Source: a virus. Taken from it: 64,000 bases of DNA. How positions within the stretch are numbered: position 1 is the stretch's first letter; the number at the start of each line of letters is the position of its first letter. The translations under genes were made by a program, and so were the position numbers. The stretch covers positions 50,374 to 114,373 of IMG/VR virus record IMGVR_UViG_3300020472_000012. One strand, given 5' to 3'. Below are positions 1 to 7,782 of the stretch, in pieces. The notes beneath the pieces were generated by a model that was not told where the DNA came from, ran no database searches, and worked only from the letters and a program-made list of their open reading frames with translations.

Positions 1-2
1 GT

Positions 3-161
3 TGGTACACTACAGAATGGAGAAACATGGAACTTCAATCTCAAGGTGGTGAAGGAAGAGCGGGACTCTATAGAGGAACCCTTCCAGCATCTGGAGATAG
101 TGAGAAGGACATGGAAACTCTTCGTCATTGGTGGAAAGAGACCTACTTTCCACAAAGTTAG
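3..161 (+). CDS. C-terminal fragment of an unidentified protein
   Basis: This is an open frame entering from the left edge and ending at TAG 159-161, about 52 residues. It is Trp- and Arg-rich (WYTTEW, LRHWWKETYF) and uses AT-ending codons like the rest of the genome. A second frame (1-168) is also open but is rich in ctc, gtg, ccc and cgg codons that are rare here, so I prefer this one. I do not recognise the family. Confidence 0.5.
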   Translation, partial: WYTTEWRNMELQSQGGEGRAGLYRGTLPASGDSEKDMETLRHWWKETYFPQS

Positions 162-189
162 TAACTAATTAGGTCATGGAGAAACTTTT

Positions 190-795
190 ATGAGAAAGTT
201 ATTATTAATACTATTAATGAGTATGACACCATTCGTTTGGAGTGATGTTAGTGGCTCAGTTGGTATAAGTTCCGACTACATTTGGAGAGGTGTATCACAA
301 TCAGCTGGTAATCCCTCATACAACCTAAATCTTGAAGCAAATTCAAAAGGATTTTATGGTGGAGTATGGGCTGGACAAGTTGATTTTGATAACGAAGCCG
401 ATTGGGAATACGATTTATATGGTGGATATGCAATAGCATTATCTGAAAATATAAATGTAGATGTTGGATTTGTACAATACCGATATGATGAAGTTATCGA
501 CACATCAGAAGAAATCTATGTGAAAGCAACTGTAGGTGATTTTGGTATTAAATATTTTAGAGATACAGAAGACAGTGGGAACCAATTTATTGTTGGAACC
601 TACGATGCTTGGTTTGTACCAGTAGTTGATGTAAATCTAGAATATGGTAGGATAGACAGTAACAACGATTACAAAGCATTAAACATAACATATTTGTTTA
701 ATAACAATGTATCAGTTGGGGCTCATGTTTTATCAAGTGCATTCAGAGGTGAAGCATTAGATAACATATCTGTATCATTAGGTTATAACTTTTAA
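190..795 (+). CDS. Secreted outer-membrane-type protein, Gcw_chp/TorF-like
   Basis: The 201-residue protein has a signal peptide (about residues 1-18, MRKLLLILLMSMTPFVWS). A body of alternating aromatic and polar residues follows (SDYIWRGVSQS, GGVWAGQVDF, YDLYGGYA), ending in the aromatic LGYNF typical of beta-barrel C-termini. The N-terminal 'SxDYxWRGxSQ' pattern matches the Gcw_chp family of bacterial outer-membrane proteins. It would sit in the host outer membrane during infection, possibly as a pore or surface-altering protein; that role is inference. A GGAG lies just upstream of the ATG. A hairpin follows the stop. Secreted barrels are uncommon in phages. Confidence 0.7.
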   Translation: MRKLLLILLMSMTPFVWSDVSGSVGISSDYIWRGVSQSAGNPSYNLNLEANSKGFYGGVWAGQVDFDNEADWEYDLYGGYAIALSENINVDVGFVQYRYDEVIDTSEEIYVKATVGDFGIKYFRDTEDSGNQFIVGTYDAWFVPVVDVNLEYGRIDSNNDYKALNITYLFNNNVSVGAHVLSSAFRGEALDNISVSLGYNF

Positions 796-812
796 TTAAG
801 TAATTACATGGA

Positions 813-840
813 GTGTGGGGATGAAAGTCCCCGCACCACT
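813..840 (+). terminator. Hairpin after the outer-membrane protein gene
   Basis: The arms 813-821 and 828-836 form a 9-bp stem (one G-T pair) around loop TGAAAG. A short T-rich run (CTTTT) follows. It is a plausible intrinsic terminator or attenuator, and the next small gene starts only a few bases downstream. Confidence 0.55.
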
Positions 841-843
841 TTT

Positions 844-975
844 ATGGAAACATTCTGGTTTATAATAGAAATGCCTTTTCTATTCTTTAAGTGGGGACTA
901 ATTTTCTCAGCGTGGGTAACGCTTTTATGGATGATTGGGAACATTTGGGAAAATAGAAAGGATGATATATCTTAA
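844..975 (+). CDS. Small single-span membrane protein
   Basis: The 43-residue protein is mostly one hydrophobic helix (about residues 4-34, FIIEMPFLFFKWGLIF...TLLWMIGNIW) with a charged tail (ENRKDDIS). It overlaps the start of the next gene by 14 bases, as in translationally coupled phage operons. No family recognised. Confidence 0.55.
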   Translation: METFWFIIEMPFLFFKWGLIFSAWVTLLWMIGNIWENRKDDIS

Positions 976-1651
976 GAGAGTAAAACCCTTAAGGGGCATT
1001 AAAGCACTCTTACAACTTGCCAAATCTAAGCAGAACATTCAGTCTTATTTGGATGTGAATCATGCGTTCAATGGAAACTCTCCAGACAATACTATTTCTA
1101 AGTGGGCATCAAGTTCACAAGGTATTAGATATTCTAGAGGCGAACGATTACCTTTATTAAAAGAATATCCAAAGAACTCTGTTGGTTGGCATTTAAACAA
1201 AATGCAACTTGACCCTAAGTATGCAGATTTCAATTTTCTACAATCAAACAAATACATTAACCCACAAAAAGCATTCTCAAACTGGATAGTTGATACTCAT
1301 GATATTGGACATATTGTGAGTGGATATGGTGATGATGGTTTTGGAGAACTTCTCAGAGTTGAATATGAGATAGGTGGAACTTACATGCAAGGATGGAAGG
1401 TTATATCTCTAATGTTCCAATCTAAAGTATTTTTGTTGAATCCTATGTTGTATTTTAAACTAAGACCAATGATTAAAGAAGCATCCCAGAGAGGAAAAGA
1501 TTCTAATCCATATGTTATGGTAGATTGGTTTGAATATCTTGACCAACCATTAAATTTTGTGCGAGAGAGAATATTGAGACTTCAACCTACCACCTTATAT
1601 CAGTATAAAGACCCTCGTTGGCATTCATTCGTAGAAAGTAATTTTAATTAG
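962..1651 (+). CDS. COQ4-family protein (first of two)
   Basis: The 229-residue protein carries the COQ4 signature HDxxHx11E: H113, D114, H117 and E129 (within THDIGHIVSGYGDDGFGE). COQ4 acts in ubiquinone biosynthesis, where it supports oxidative decarboxylation of the ring C1 and uses this motif as a metal site. There is no signal peptide and no long membrane helix. I chose the ATG at 962, overlapping the preceding small gene and placed after GAAAGG; an in-frame ATG exists at 935. A second family member lies at 17140-18144. Family assignment is from the motif; a role in host quinone metabolism is inference. Confidence 0.72.
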   Translation: MIYLKRVKPLRGIKALLQLAKSKQNIQSYLDVNHAFNGNSPDNTISKWASSSQGIRYSRGERLPLLKEYPKNSVGWHLNKMQLDPKYADFNFLQSNKYINPQKAFSNWIVDTHDIGHIVSGYGDDGFGELLRVEYEIGGTYMQGWKVISLMFQSKVFLLNPMLYFKLRPMIKEASQRGKDSNPYVMVDWFEYLDQPLNFVRERILRLQPTTLYQYKDPRWHSFVESNFN

Positions 1652-1793
1652 ACGCTTGTTTTAATTGTTTATCTAGTGGATGTACATGTTTTTCATATGT
1701 CATAACACCCGCTGCTCTTGCAACCTTATGTAACCTTCCAGATTTCATCAACTTATGAAATCTATTTATTTTCTTTTTCAATTCCTTTTTCAT
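1644..1793 (-). CDS. Small basic protein on the minus strand
   Basis: The 49-residue frame is Lys/His-rich (MKKELKKKINRFHKLMK..., ending KQLKQASN) and converges tail-to-tail with the COQ4-like gene, overlapping it by 8 bases. On the minus strand a TATAAT-like box lies immediately upstream of the ATG, and TGTGACA repeats lie at 1811-1832. There is no Shine-Dalgarno sequence. It may be a small DNA- or RNA-binding protein. No homologue recognised. Confidence 0.45.
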   Translation of the reverse strand: MKKELKKKINRFHKLMKSGRLHKVARAAGVMTYEKHVHPLDKQLKQASN

Positions 1794-1861
1794 ACTATTA
1801 TATATGCACAGTTGTCACAGTATTGTCACAAAACTGTAATATTTCCATTATCTCTCCAGAA

Positions 1862-1891
1862 TTGACACAGGGGTGCCCTTTTTAGTATAAT
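1862..1891 (+). promoter_or_regulatory. Class A promoter for tRNA-Asp
   Basis: TTGACA (1862-1867), a CAGGGGTGC-like block, an 18-bp spacer and TATAAT (1886-1891). Predicted +1 is near 1898, two bases before the tRNA. Confidence 0.8.
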
Positions 1892-1899
1892 AGCTAAAT

Positions 1900-1974
1900 G
1901 GTCTGTTAGTTCATCGGTAAGAATACTGCCCTGTCACGGCAGAGAGAAGGGTTCGATTCCCTTACAGACCGCCA
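1900..1974 (+). tRNA. tRNA-Asp (anticodon GTC)
   Basis: A complete cloverleaf: acceptor GGTCTGT pairs with ACAGACC, the anticodon arm is CTGCC-CTGTCAC-GGCAG with anticodon GTC, the T loop contains GGTTCGATTCC, discriminator G, and the CCA end is encoded (1972-1974). It has its own class A promoter. Phage tRNAs usually supplement host codon supply. Confidence 0.95.
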
Positions 1975-1982
1975 GATAACAA

Positions 1983-2012
1983 TTGACACATGGGTGCATA
2001 ATTTTGTATAAT
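1983..2012 (+). promoter_or_regulatory. Class A promoter, leaderless gene at 2019
   Basis: TTGACA (1983-1988), CATGGGTGC block, 18-bp spacer, TATAAT (2007-2012). Six bases separate the -10 from ATG 2019, so the predicted +1 is the A of the start codon. Confidence 0.8.
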
Positions 2013-2018
2013 AGCAGT

Positions 2019-4373
2019 ATGGAAATGGGAAATTTTACAAGACATCAAAAAGACTCTTTGGCAAGATTACTTGCTACTGAGGATTTAGTTATAGAACATA
2101 GGAAAACACCTACTGCATATTTTGACCTTAAAGCAAGGAAATTAGTATGCCCAATTCTTAAAGATGATATGTCTGCAAATCTTTATGACCTCTTTATGGG
2201 TCATGAAGTATCACATGCATTACATACTCCAGAAGAAGGATGGCACGATGCAATATTTGATAATGGTACATACAAAGGTGCAAAATTTAAAGGTTATCTT
2301 AATGTCCTAGAAGATGTTAGGATTGAAAAAGCAATCAAAGAAAAATATGCTGGATTAAGAAGAGCATTCTTTGATGCATATAAAGAATTACACAATGACC
2401 TTGATTTCTTTGGGGTCTCAAAAAAGGATGTAAATAAACTTGCATTCATCGATAGAATCAATCTTTACTTTAAAGTAGGTCATACTTTAATGATTGATTT
2501 CTCAGATAAAGAATTAAAAATCATCACTGCAATTAATACCAAGATGGATACTTGGGATAAAGTTGTTAAGATGGCAGAATACCTATTTGAACTTTCTAAG
2601 GATGAAGTGGTAGAACCACAAGAAGACCCTAGTCAACAATTGGTTCCACAATTTAAAGATGAAGATGGTCTAGAAGATATTGGTGATGAAGATAGTTCAT
2701 CTTCAATGGATATGGAAAGTGATGAAGAAGCAGAAGAAGAAATGGATTCTTTTGGTTCACCAGTTTCCGATGATATTTTCAATGAAGAAGAAAAAGAAAC
2801 TAAAGAAGAAAATGAAACTGATGGTTCTAGTGATGAAGGTGAAAAAGAAGAATCAGAAAAAGAAAAAGAAATAAAAACAGAACAAGATTTAGGTGGAAGT
2901 GGTGCTGGTGAATACAGTGAATCAATGACTGATAAAGTTTCAAGACAAAATGAAGAACACTTCCTTCATGATGATAATGAAGAAAAAGAATGGCACAATA
3001 AAGACAATTCTTATGTTTCATTACAAACTAAAGATATTAAATTTGATGATTATAGAATCACTTACAAAAAAGTTCTTGAGGAATTAAAAGAAGGTCAAGA
3101 GAAAAATTTTGGTAAAGAAACTTGGGATAATGCCAAAGATGAATATGTTACATGTGACAACTACGATGATGTTTGGAGATATGTCAATGAGTTTTTAGAC
3201 CATAACAAAAACATCGTCAACTACATGGCAAAAGAATTTGATATGAGAAAGGCTGCATCAAACTACAAAAAAGCAATGACTGCTAAAAGTGGTGAGATTG
3301 ATATGCAGAAAATCCAAAACTACCTAATCAAAGATGATATCTTTAAAAAGGTTACAGTTGTGCCAGATGGTAAAAATCATGGTCTACTTATGTTAGTAGA
3401 CTGGAGTGGTTCAATGGCTGATTGTATTGCAGAGACTTTAGAACAATGTATAGTTCTTACAATGTTTGCCAGAAGAGTTGGTATCCCTCATAGAGTATAT
3501 GCATTCTCTGATGGTTACAGAGCAGATGATGAATCAAACTACGAAGAAGAAAGAGAAAAAACTCAAGGAGCCATTGATAGGAAAGAAGTTTACATTGGTA
3601 AAATTAAATTATTTGAGTTCTTCTCAGATAAAATGAATCAAAGAGATTTCAAAGAAATGGTAATGAGACTTATGATTCAAGTTGATTCAATGTTTTACTG
3701 GAGAGCAAGTTCTGATAAATTTAATAATCCTTGTTATGGTGCTCAGAACTATAACTTAAGTGGTACACCACTTGATGAGTCTTTAGTAATCATGAGAGAC
3801 TACATTATAGATTTCAAAAATAACTACAACATTGATAAACTACAATTTGTTACTTTAACAGATGGTGAAAGTTTCCAGTGTAATGGTCTTAGACAAGGTT
3901 ATGCTAGAAAACAATTTTTCCACGATAGAAAAACTTTAGGTACTTTCGAGTATGCTGGAAGAAATTATGAACAAAGTGGAACTGATACTCTATTAAAGTG
4001 GTTGGAAAAAACTACTGGAGTTGATACTGTTGGGTTCTTCCTATGCAAACAAGGTCATAGAGCTTTTGATAATGCAGTAAGTCAGTTTGGAAAATCTGAA
4101 CTTGGTTACTACGACCAAAGTGTAAAGAACAAAGAAGATTATAAAGTATTCAGAAAAGATGGTGGATTCAAAGTTCCTTGCTCAGACAAGTCTGGCTACA
4201 AAGAATTCTACCTTCTAAACATCAAAAAGATGCAGATTGTATCAGAAGATGATACTTTAGATGTAGATGCTGGTGCAAGTAAACAAGCATTGAAGGGTGC
4301 AATGAAGAGAATGGGAAATAACAAACTATCTCAGAGAAAAATCCTTCAACATTTCATCAAAAAGGTTGCATAA
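2019..4373 (+). CDS. Zn-metallopeptidase/VWA protein (CobT-like)
   Basis: The 784-residue protein has an N-terminal zincin motif HEVSH (H62, E63, H66) with a possible third ligand in LEDVRIEK (E98). A long acidic Glu/Lys/Ser-rich linker runs over roughly residues 195-320. A C-terminal von Willebrand A domain has a MIDAS motif DWSGS (D461, S463, S465) and a later TDG. This resembles CobT-type VWA subunits and the 'peptidase' genes of T4-like marine phages, which partner MoxR/CobS-type AAA+ ATPases; that partner follows at 4536. The likely job is ATP-driven remodelling or metal insertion, unproven. The start is set by the promoter; a longer frame from 1983 would begin inside it. Confidence 0.8.
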   Translation: MEMGNFTRHQKDSLARLLATEDLVIEHRKTPTAYFDLKARKLVCPILKDDMSANLYDLFMGHEVSHALHTPEEGWHDAIFDNGTYKGAKFKGYLNVLEDVRIEKAIKEKYAGLRRAFFDAYKELHNDLDFFGVSKKDVNKLAFIDRINLYFKVGHTLMIDFSDKELKIITAINTKMDTWDKVVKMAEYLFELSKDEVVEPQEDPSQQLVPQFKDEDGLEDIGDEDSSSSMDMESDEEAEEEMDSFGSPVSDDIFNEEEKETKEENETDGSSDEGEKEESEKEKEIKTEQDLGGSGAGEYSESMTDKVSRQNEEHFLHDDNEEKEWHNKDNSYVSLQTKDIKFDDYRITYKKVLEELKEGQEKNFGKETWDNAKDEYVTCDNYDDVWRYVNEFLDHNKNIVNYMAKEFDMRKAASNYKKAMTAKSGEIDMQKIQNYLIKDDIFKKVTVVPDGKNHGLLMLVDWSGSMADCIAETLEQCIVLTMFARRVGIPHRVYAFSDGYRADDESNYEEEREKTQGAIDRKEVYIGKIKLFEFFSDKMNQRDFKEMVMRLMIQVDSMFYWRASSDKFNNPCYGAQNYNLSGTPLDESLVIMRDYIIDFKNNYNIDKLQFVTLTDGESFQCNGLRQGYARKQFFHDRKTLGTFEYAGRNYEQSGTDTLLKWLEKTTGVDTVGFFLCKQGHRAFDNAVSQFGKSELGYYDQSVKNKEDYKVFRKDGGFKVPCSDKSGYKEFYLLNIKKMQIVSEDDTLDVDAGASKQALKGAMKRMGNNKLSQRKILQHFIKKVA

Positions 4374-4375
4374 AG

Positions 4376-4405
4376 TTGACACATGGGTACACTTTTTAGT
4401 ATAAT
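4376..4405 (+). promoter_or_regulatory. Class A promoter, leaderless gene at 4412
   Basis: TTGACA (4376-4381), CATGGGTAC block, 18-bp spacer, TATAAT (4400-4405). The predicted +1 is exactly ATG 4412. Confidence 0.8.
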
Positions 4406-4411
4406 AGCTAC

Positions 4412-4528
4412 ATGATAAAGAGATTAAACATAACACCACTGATAGAGATTCCGATAGGTTTCAGAATTTATCAATCTTTGGTTTTGGGATTAATAACAAT
4501 CCCAGTAATATTTGGAATTTTATAGGAG
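4412..4528 (+). CDS. Small hydrophobic leader-position protein
   Basis: The 38-residue frame (MIKRLNITPLIEIPIGFRIY...) ends in one membrane helix (SLVLGLITIPVIFGIL). The ATG coincides with the predicted transcription start of a class A promoter. The stop codon TAG forms part of the Shine-Dalgarno region (TAGGAGAG) of the AAA+ gene, so it could couple that gene's translation. No family recognised. Confidence 0.55.
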
Positions 4529-4535
4529 AGAAAAT

Positions 4536-5702
4536 ATGAATTTGAATGCAAATCATTATAGGTTTTTGGATGCTTGCTCAGAGCAGTTTCCAGGCCAAGT
4601 CGAGTTTTCAAAATCGACAGTAAGGAAAGTTTGTGATACAGCAAATATTCCTTTCCCATCGTGGTTAATTAGAAAACCACAATTTAAAGCTGGATATGGA
4701 ACTTATTCAATTGAGTCCATAGTGCCAGAGAATTATGGTGCAGTTGCTGAAGTAGCAAATACACCATCTGTTGAAGTAGTTAACATTCCTTCAACTGGAG
4801 TTGGTATGAATGTACTGGACGATAATGTTTCAGTGATTCCTTCTCAGATTGAGAACTATGTTCCTTTTGGTCACTTTACTGACCTTAAGAAAATTCTTCA
4901 ATCTGGCATTTTCTTTCCAGTGTTCATAACTGGATTGAGTGGTAATGGTAAAACCTTAATGGTGGAACAGATTTGTGCCAAACTTAAAAAAGAATTATTT
5001 AGAGTTAACATCACAATTGAAACTGATGAAGATGATTTAATTGGTTCCAACACTTTAGTGAATGGAAACATCATGTTCAGAGAAGGCCCTGTCCTTAAAG
5101 CAATGAGGAAAGGTGCTGTTCTTTTGATTGATGAAGTTGACCTTGCATCAAACAAGATTATGTGTCTACAATCCATCTTGGAAGGTAAAGGATACTTAAT
5201 CAAGAAAACTGGTGAGTATGTAGAACCAGCAGATGGTTTCACAATTTGTGCCACTGCAAATACAAAAGGTAAAGGTTCTGAGGATGGAAGGTTCATAGGA
5301 ACTAACATCTTGAATGAAGCATTCCTTGAAAGGTTTGCAATTACTTTGGAACAAAGTTATCCACCAGTGAGAACTGAACAAAAAATCATCAAGAAAGATT
5401 TTGAACTTCTTGGAGTCAGTGATGATGAGTTTGCAGAGAAACTAGTTGACTGGGCTGATGTTATCAGAAAGTCCTTCTACGAAGGTGCAGTTGATGAAGT
5501 GATTTCAACTAGAAGGTTGGTTCACATTGCAAAAGCATTCTCAATGTTCACTGATAAGTTGAAGTCTATCGAGGTTTGTCTTGCAAGGTTCGATGATGAT
5601 ACAAAAGCAGCCTTCCTTGACCTCTACACTAAAGTTGATGAAGGTGTGTTAGGTCAAGAAGAAGAGATTGAGGAATCAGAGGAAAATGACATCCCAATAT
5701 AA
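4536..5702 (+). CDS. cobS: MoxR/CobS-like AAA+ ATPase
   Basis: The 388-residue ATPase has Walker A GLSGNGKT (K139, T140), Walker B VLLIDEVD and a sensor region (TICATANT), preceded by an N-terminal domain of about 100 residues. It matches the CobS/MoxR class found in cyanomyophages and other marine T4-like phages. It lies directly after the VWA protein gene, the usual AAA+/VWA pairing, and together they may act as a metal-chelatase-like or protein-remodelling machine. The ATG at 4536 follows TAGGAGAG; an upstream in-frame ATG at 4512 lies within the previous small gene. The cobS name is by family resemblance only. Confidence 0.82.
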   Translation: MNLNANHYRFLDACSEQFPGQVEFSKSTVRKVCDTANIPFPSWLIRKPQFKAGYGTYSIESIVPENYGAVAEVANTPSVEVVNIPSTGVGMNVLDDNVSVIPSQIENYVPFGHFTDLKKILQSGIFFPVFITGLSGNGKTLMVEQICAKLKKELFRVNITIETDEDDLIGSNTLVNGNIMFREGPVLKAMRKGAVLLIDEVDLASNKIMCLQSILEGKGYLIKKTGEYVEPADGFTICATANTKGKGSEDGRFIGTNILNEAFLERFAITLEQSYPPVRTEQKIIKKDFELLGVSDDEFAEKLVDWADVIRKSFYEGAVDEVISTRRLVHIAKAFSMFTDKLKSIEVCLARFDDDTKAAFLDLYTKVDEGVLGQEEEIEESEENDIPI

Positions 5703-5913
5703 AAAGAACTCTCCTAAAGGAAAGGGGCAAGGGTTAAACCTTGCCCTAATTTCCGAAATGAACATAAAACAATTGATTGTATATGTTTATGGTGAAGATA
5801 AAGGATGGAAGATTACATCGAATGGTGCAACTTCCCATTATGGAGTTGAAGTATCTAAGGATAGATTACTCAACATGGCAGTAACAAAACTTAACAATCC
5901 TTACGCAGAATGA
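5686..5913 (+). CDS. Hypothetical 75-residue protein
   Basis: It starts inside the end of the AAA+ gene (17-base overlap; GAGGAAA before ATG), which suggests coupling. The N-terminus is basic (MTSQYKKNSPKGKGQG); the rest looks like a small alpha/beta domain with YGEDKGWKITSNG. No family recognised. Confidence 0.6.
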   Translation: MTSQYKKNSPKGKGQGLNLALISEMNIKQLIVYVYGEDKGWKITSNGATSHYGVEVSKDRLLNMAVTKLNNPYAE

Positions 5914-6005
5914 AATGGATAACAAAATTGTTTTTAGACCCAGTGTGGTTATATGTATTTTTCCTTGCAACAGTTTTAGTAAAGGATATAAGGAATAACT
6001 TTTGA
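5910..6005 (+). CDS. 31-residue single-span membrane peptide
   Basis: The ATG overlaps the previous stop (ATGA). The core LDPVWLYVFFLATVLV is one membrane helix with basic flanks. It belongs to the many tiny membrane proteins in this genome. Confidence 0.45.
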   Translation: MKWITKLFLDPVWLYVFFLATVLVKDIRNNF

Positions 6006-6010
6006 ATACA

Positions 6011-6253
6011 ATGACAGAATTTTCAGATGTGGTACAAAACCAAATAGAACTCTTAAAAGCAGAAGAGTGGGGCAAACAAGTTAAAATGATTATTGGTGAA
6101 GGTGGATATGTAGTCTACCATTTCAATAATGGAGATAAACAGATTATAGAATCCAAGACAGGTAAATCCACTTGGGAATATGCTAGTGAAGAGAAAAAAC
6201 TAAGCATGTTGGAAAGGTTTCAGCGTTGGAGAGCAGACAACAATGATTCCTAG
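6011..6253 (+). CDS. Hypothetical 80-residue protein
   Basis: An acidic, soluble-looking small protein (MTEFSDVVQNQIELLKAEEWGKQ) with Gly-rich turns (MIIGEGGYVVYHFNNGDKQ) and a C-terminal helix (MLERFQRWRADNNDS). I chose ATG 6011; an in-frame TTG lies at 6002. The gene ends just before the structured RNA region. Function unknown. Confidence 0.6.
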   Translation: MTEFSDVVQNQIELLKAEEWGKQVKMIIGEGGYVVYHFNNGDKQIIESKTGKSTWEYASEEKKLSMLERFQRWRADNNDS

Positions 6254-6281
6254 TTATTTAATAATAGGGGCGTTAAGCTCG

Positions 6282-6363
6282 GGCAGGGACAGGGAACTGA
6301 CCATATACAAAGAGGACACTTATAATACTAGCTCTTGTAGTATTGACGAGTTCCCATCCCGCC
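6282..6363 (+). ncRNA. Candidate structured RNA
   Basis: Three nested helices can be drawn. P1 pairs 6282-6289 (GGC-A-GGGA, bulged A) with 6357-6363. P2 pairs 6292-6298 with 6349-6355 (GGGAACT/AGTTCCC, 7 bp). P3 pairs 6324-6330 with 6338-6344 (AATACTA/TAGTATT, 7 bp). G-rich sequence precedes it (6267-6281). It fills the gap before the GIY-YIG/ParB-like gene. It has no tRNA T-loop and no U-tract, and matches no riboswitch I recognise. Confidence 0.55.
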
Positions 6364-6385
6364 AGATTTTATTTATGAATATACC

Positions 6386-7636
6386 ATGTCTATAGAAGCA
6401 AAATTATATAAGATAACAATTGATAAACCAGAGCCACCTTTCTATTATGTAGGATGGACAGCACAAGTTGGTAAAGGTGATAGTTATCTACACTCATCGT
6501 TGAATAAACAACTTAAAGAAGATATGAGTAGGTATCCATATGACCATGAAGAAATGGAAGTTGGAACTAAAGAAGACATGGCAACACAAGAATATAGAAT
6601 ACTACATTCAGTAGATGCAATTAATAATGACGATTGGTACAACAATAATAATGGTGGTGGAAAGTATGTAAGGAAACATGGTAACTTAGATGCAATGGAT
6701 TCCTTCACTGAGAAACTAAGGAATAAAGAATTCCTACTTGGAGATAGTATCTTGCTTGCAGATGTTGAGAAGATGAGAAGATTCCAAGTTAGACATAAAG
6801 TTATAAACAGGAAACACAAATTAAAACTTCAAGATAATATCAATACCAATAAAGGTGATATGAGAAATTGGGAACCAATTATCGTTCTTGAAGATTTCGA
6901 TGGTGAAGGTGAACATCTTCTTTTTCAAGGTAATCACACAACCCAAGCTTCAATAGACTCTGGAAAAGTTCATGAACTTCCACACCAGTTAGTTCCTAAA
7001 GAAGAGTGGAGTAAACTTACTGATGATGAATTAGAGACAGTTTGTAGAAGATTAAACCCACAACACGAGAAACCAAGTTTACCAACAGATGATGATGAAG
7101 CAATTGCATGGATTGTTGATAAACATTTTGAGAAAAATATCTCACCTAGTTCAGATATTATCTACGAAGAAATGGAAAAATGGGGATATCAGAAATCCTA
7201 TGTTCAGAGAAGTCTTGTCTATCATGCAGAGAAAAAGATTAAGTCACAAAAAGGTATTCCATCTGGGCATATAATAATAGATTATACTCAAGGTTCAGAT
7301 AAAAATAGATTAGAGAAAAAACTAAGAAAAGCAAGAACCGATAATTCTGATGCATATTCTATCAGTAGTGGTTATTTTAAGTTAGATAACTTTCTTGACG
7401 ATTTCTTAGATAATGCAGACCAAAAGAAAAAAGATAGATTAGAATTGATTAAGATTTTTGTATATCATGTAGATTATGCAAAGAAAGAAGAGTGGGATAA
7501 TAAGTATTATCCAATTGTGAAAACTTGGATTGATGGACTAAATAAAATCAGTCAAGAAGAATATCGAGTTCAAGTAGAATTTGAGGTTCTACCTTTTACT
7601 CGACCAAACCCAATAAAACAGACTAAGGAGTCTTAA
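6386..7636 (+). CDS. GIY-YIG-like / ParB-like domain protein
   Basis: The 416-residue N-terminus resembles a GIY-YIG nuclease fold (LYKITIDK...FYYVGWTA, then HSSLNKQLKED). A ParB/sulfiredoxin-like segment follows (PIIVLEDFDGEGEHLLFQGNHTTQASIDSG), where 'xGNHxxxA' parallels the ParB 'GxHRxxA' box. The rest is helical and basic. It could be a free-standing nuclease or DNA-binding regulator. The combination is unusual, and the structured RNA directly upstream may control it. No Shine-Dalgarno sequence is evident. GIY-YIG assignment is moderate, ParB tentative. Confidence 0.5.
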   Translation: MSIEAKLYKITIDKPEPPFYYVGWTAQVGKGDSYLHSSLNKQLKEDMSRYPYDHEEMEVGTKEDMATQEYRILHSVDAINNDDWYNNNNGGGKYVRKHGNLDAMDSFTEKLRNKEFLLGDSILLADVEKMRRFQVRHKVINRKHKLKLQDNINTNKGDMRNWEPIIVLEDFDGEGEHLLFQGNHTTQASIDSGKVHELPHQLVPKEEWSKLTDDELETVCRRLNPQHEKPSLPTDDDEAIAWIVDKHFEKNISPSSDIIYEEMEKWGYQKSYVQRSLVYHAEKKIKSQKGIPSGHIIIDYTQGSDKNRLEKKLRKARTDNSDAYSISSGYFKLDNFLDDFLDNADQKKKDRLELIKIFVYHVDYAKKEEWDNKYYPIVKTWIDGLNKISQEEYRVQVEFEVLPFTRPNPIKQTKES

Positions 7637-7638
7637 AC

Positions 7639-7782
7639 ATGGCACAACCACAATCTCAACAAGACCTATTGAAGTTTCAAGGTAAGAGAATTAAAGACCA
7701 ATCAGAATCAATTGCAGAACAAAGCAAGAAGATTGCTGAATGGATTACACAACAACAAGACCCAAGACATAACCAAGAGTGA
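7639..7782 (+). CDS. Small Gln-rich protein
   Basis: The 47-residue protein is rich in Gln and Lys (MAQPQSQQDLLKFQGKRIKDQ...WITQQQDPRHNQE) and probably one helix. AAGGAG at 7625-7630 gives a strong ribosome-binding site. It directly abuts the next gene (stop 7782, ATG 7783). Function unknown. Confidence 0.6.
   Translation: MAQPQSQQDLLKFQGKRIKDQSESIAEQSKKIAEWITQQQDPRHNQE

Noticed and set aside
1-168. Alternative frame at the left edge
   Set aside because: It is open but rich in ctc, gtg, ccc and cgg codons unlike the other genes; the 3-161 frame fits genome codon use.
1983-2018. Upstream extension of the VWA protein frame
   Set aside because: These codons coincide with a class A promoter (-35, spacer, -10), and the predicted +1 is ATG 2019.
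6262-6385. Group I intron or tmRNA at the structured RNA
   Set aside because: No exon break in a neighbouring gene, no recognisable intron core, no tRNA-like T-loop or CCA end.
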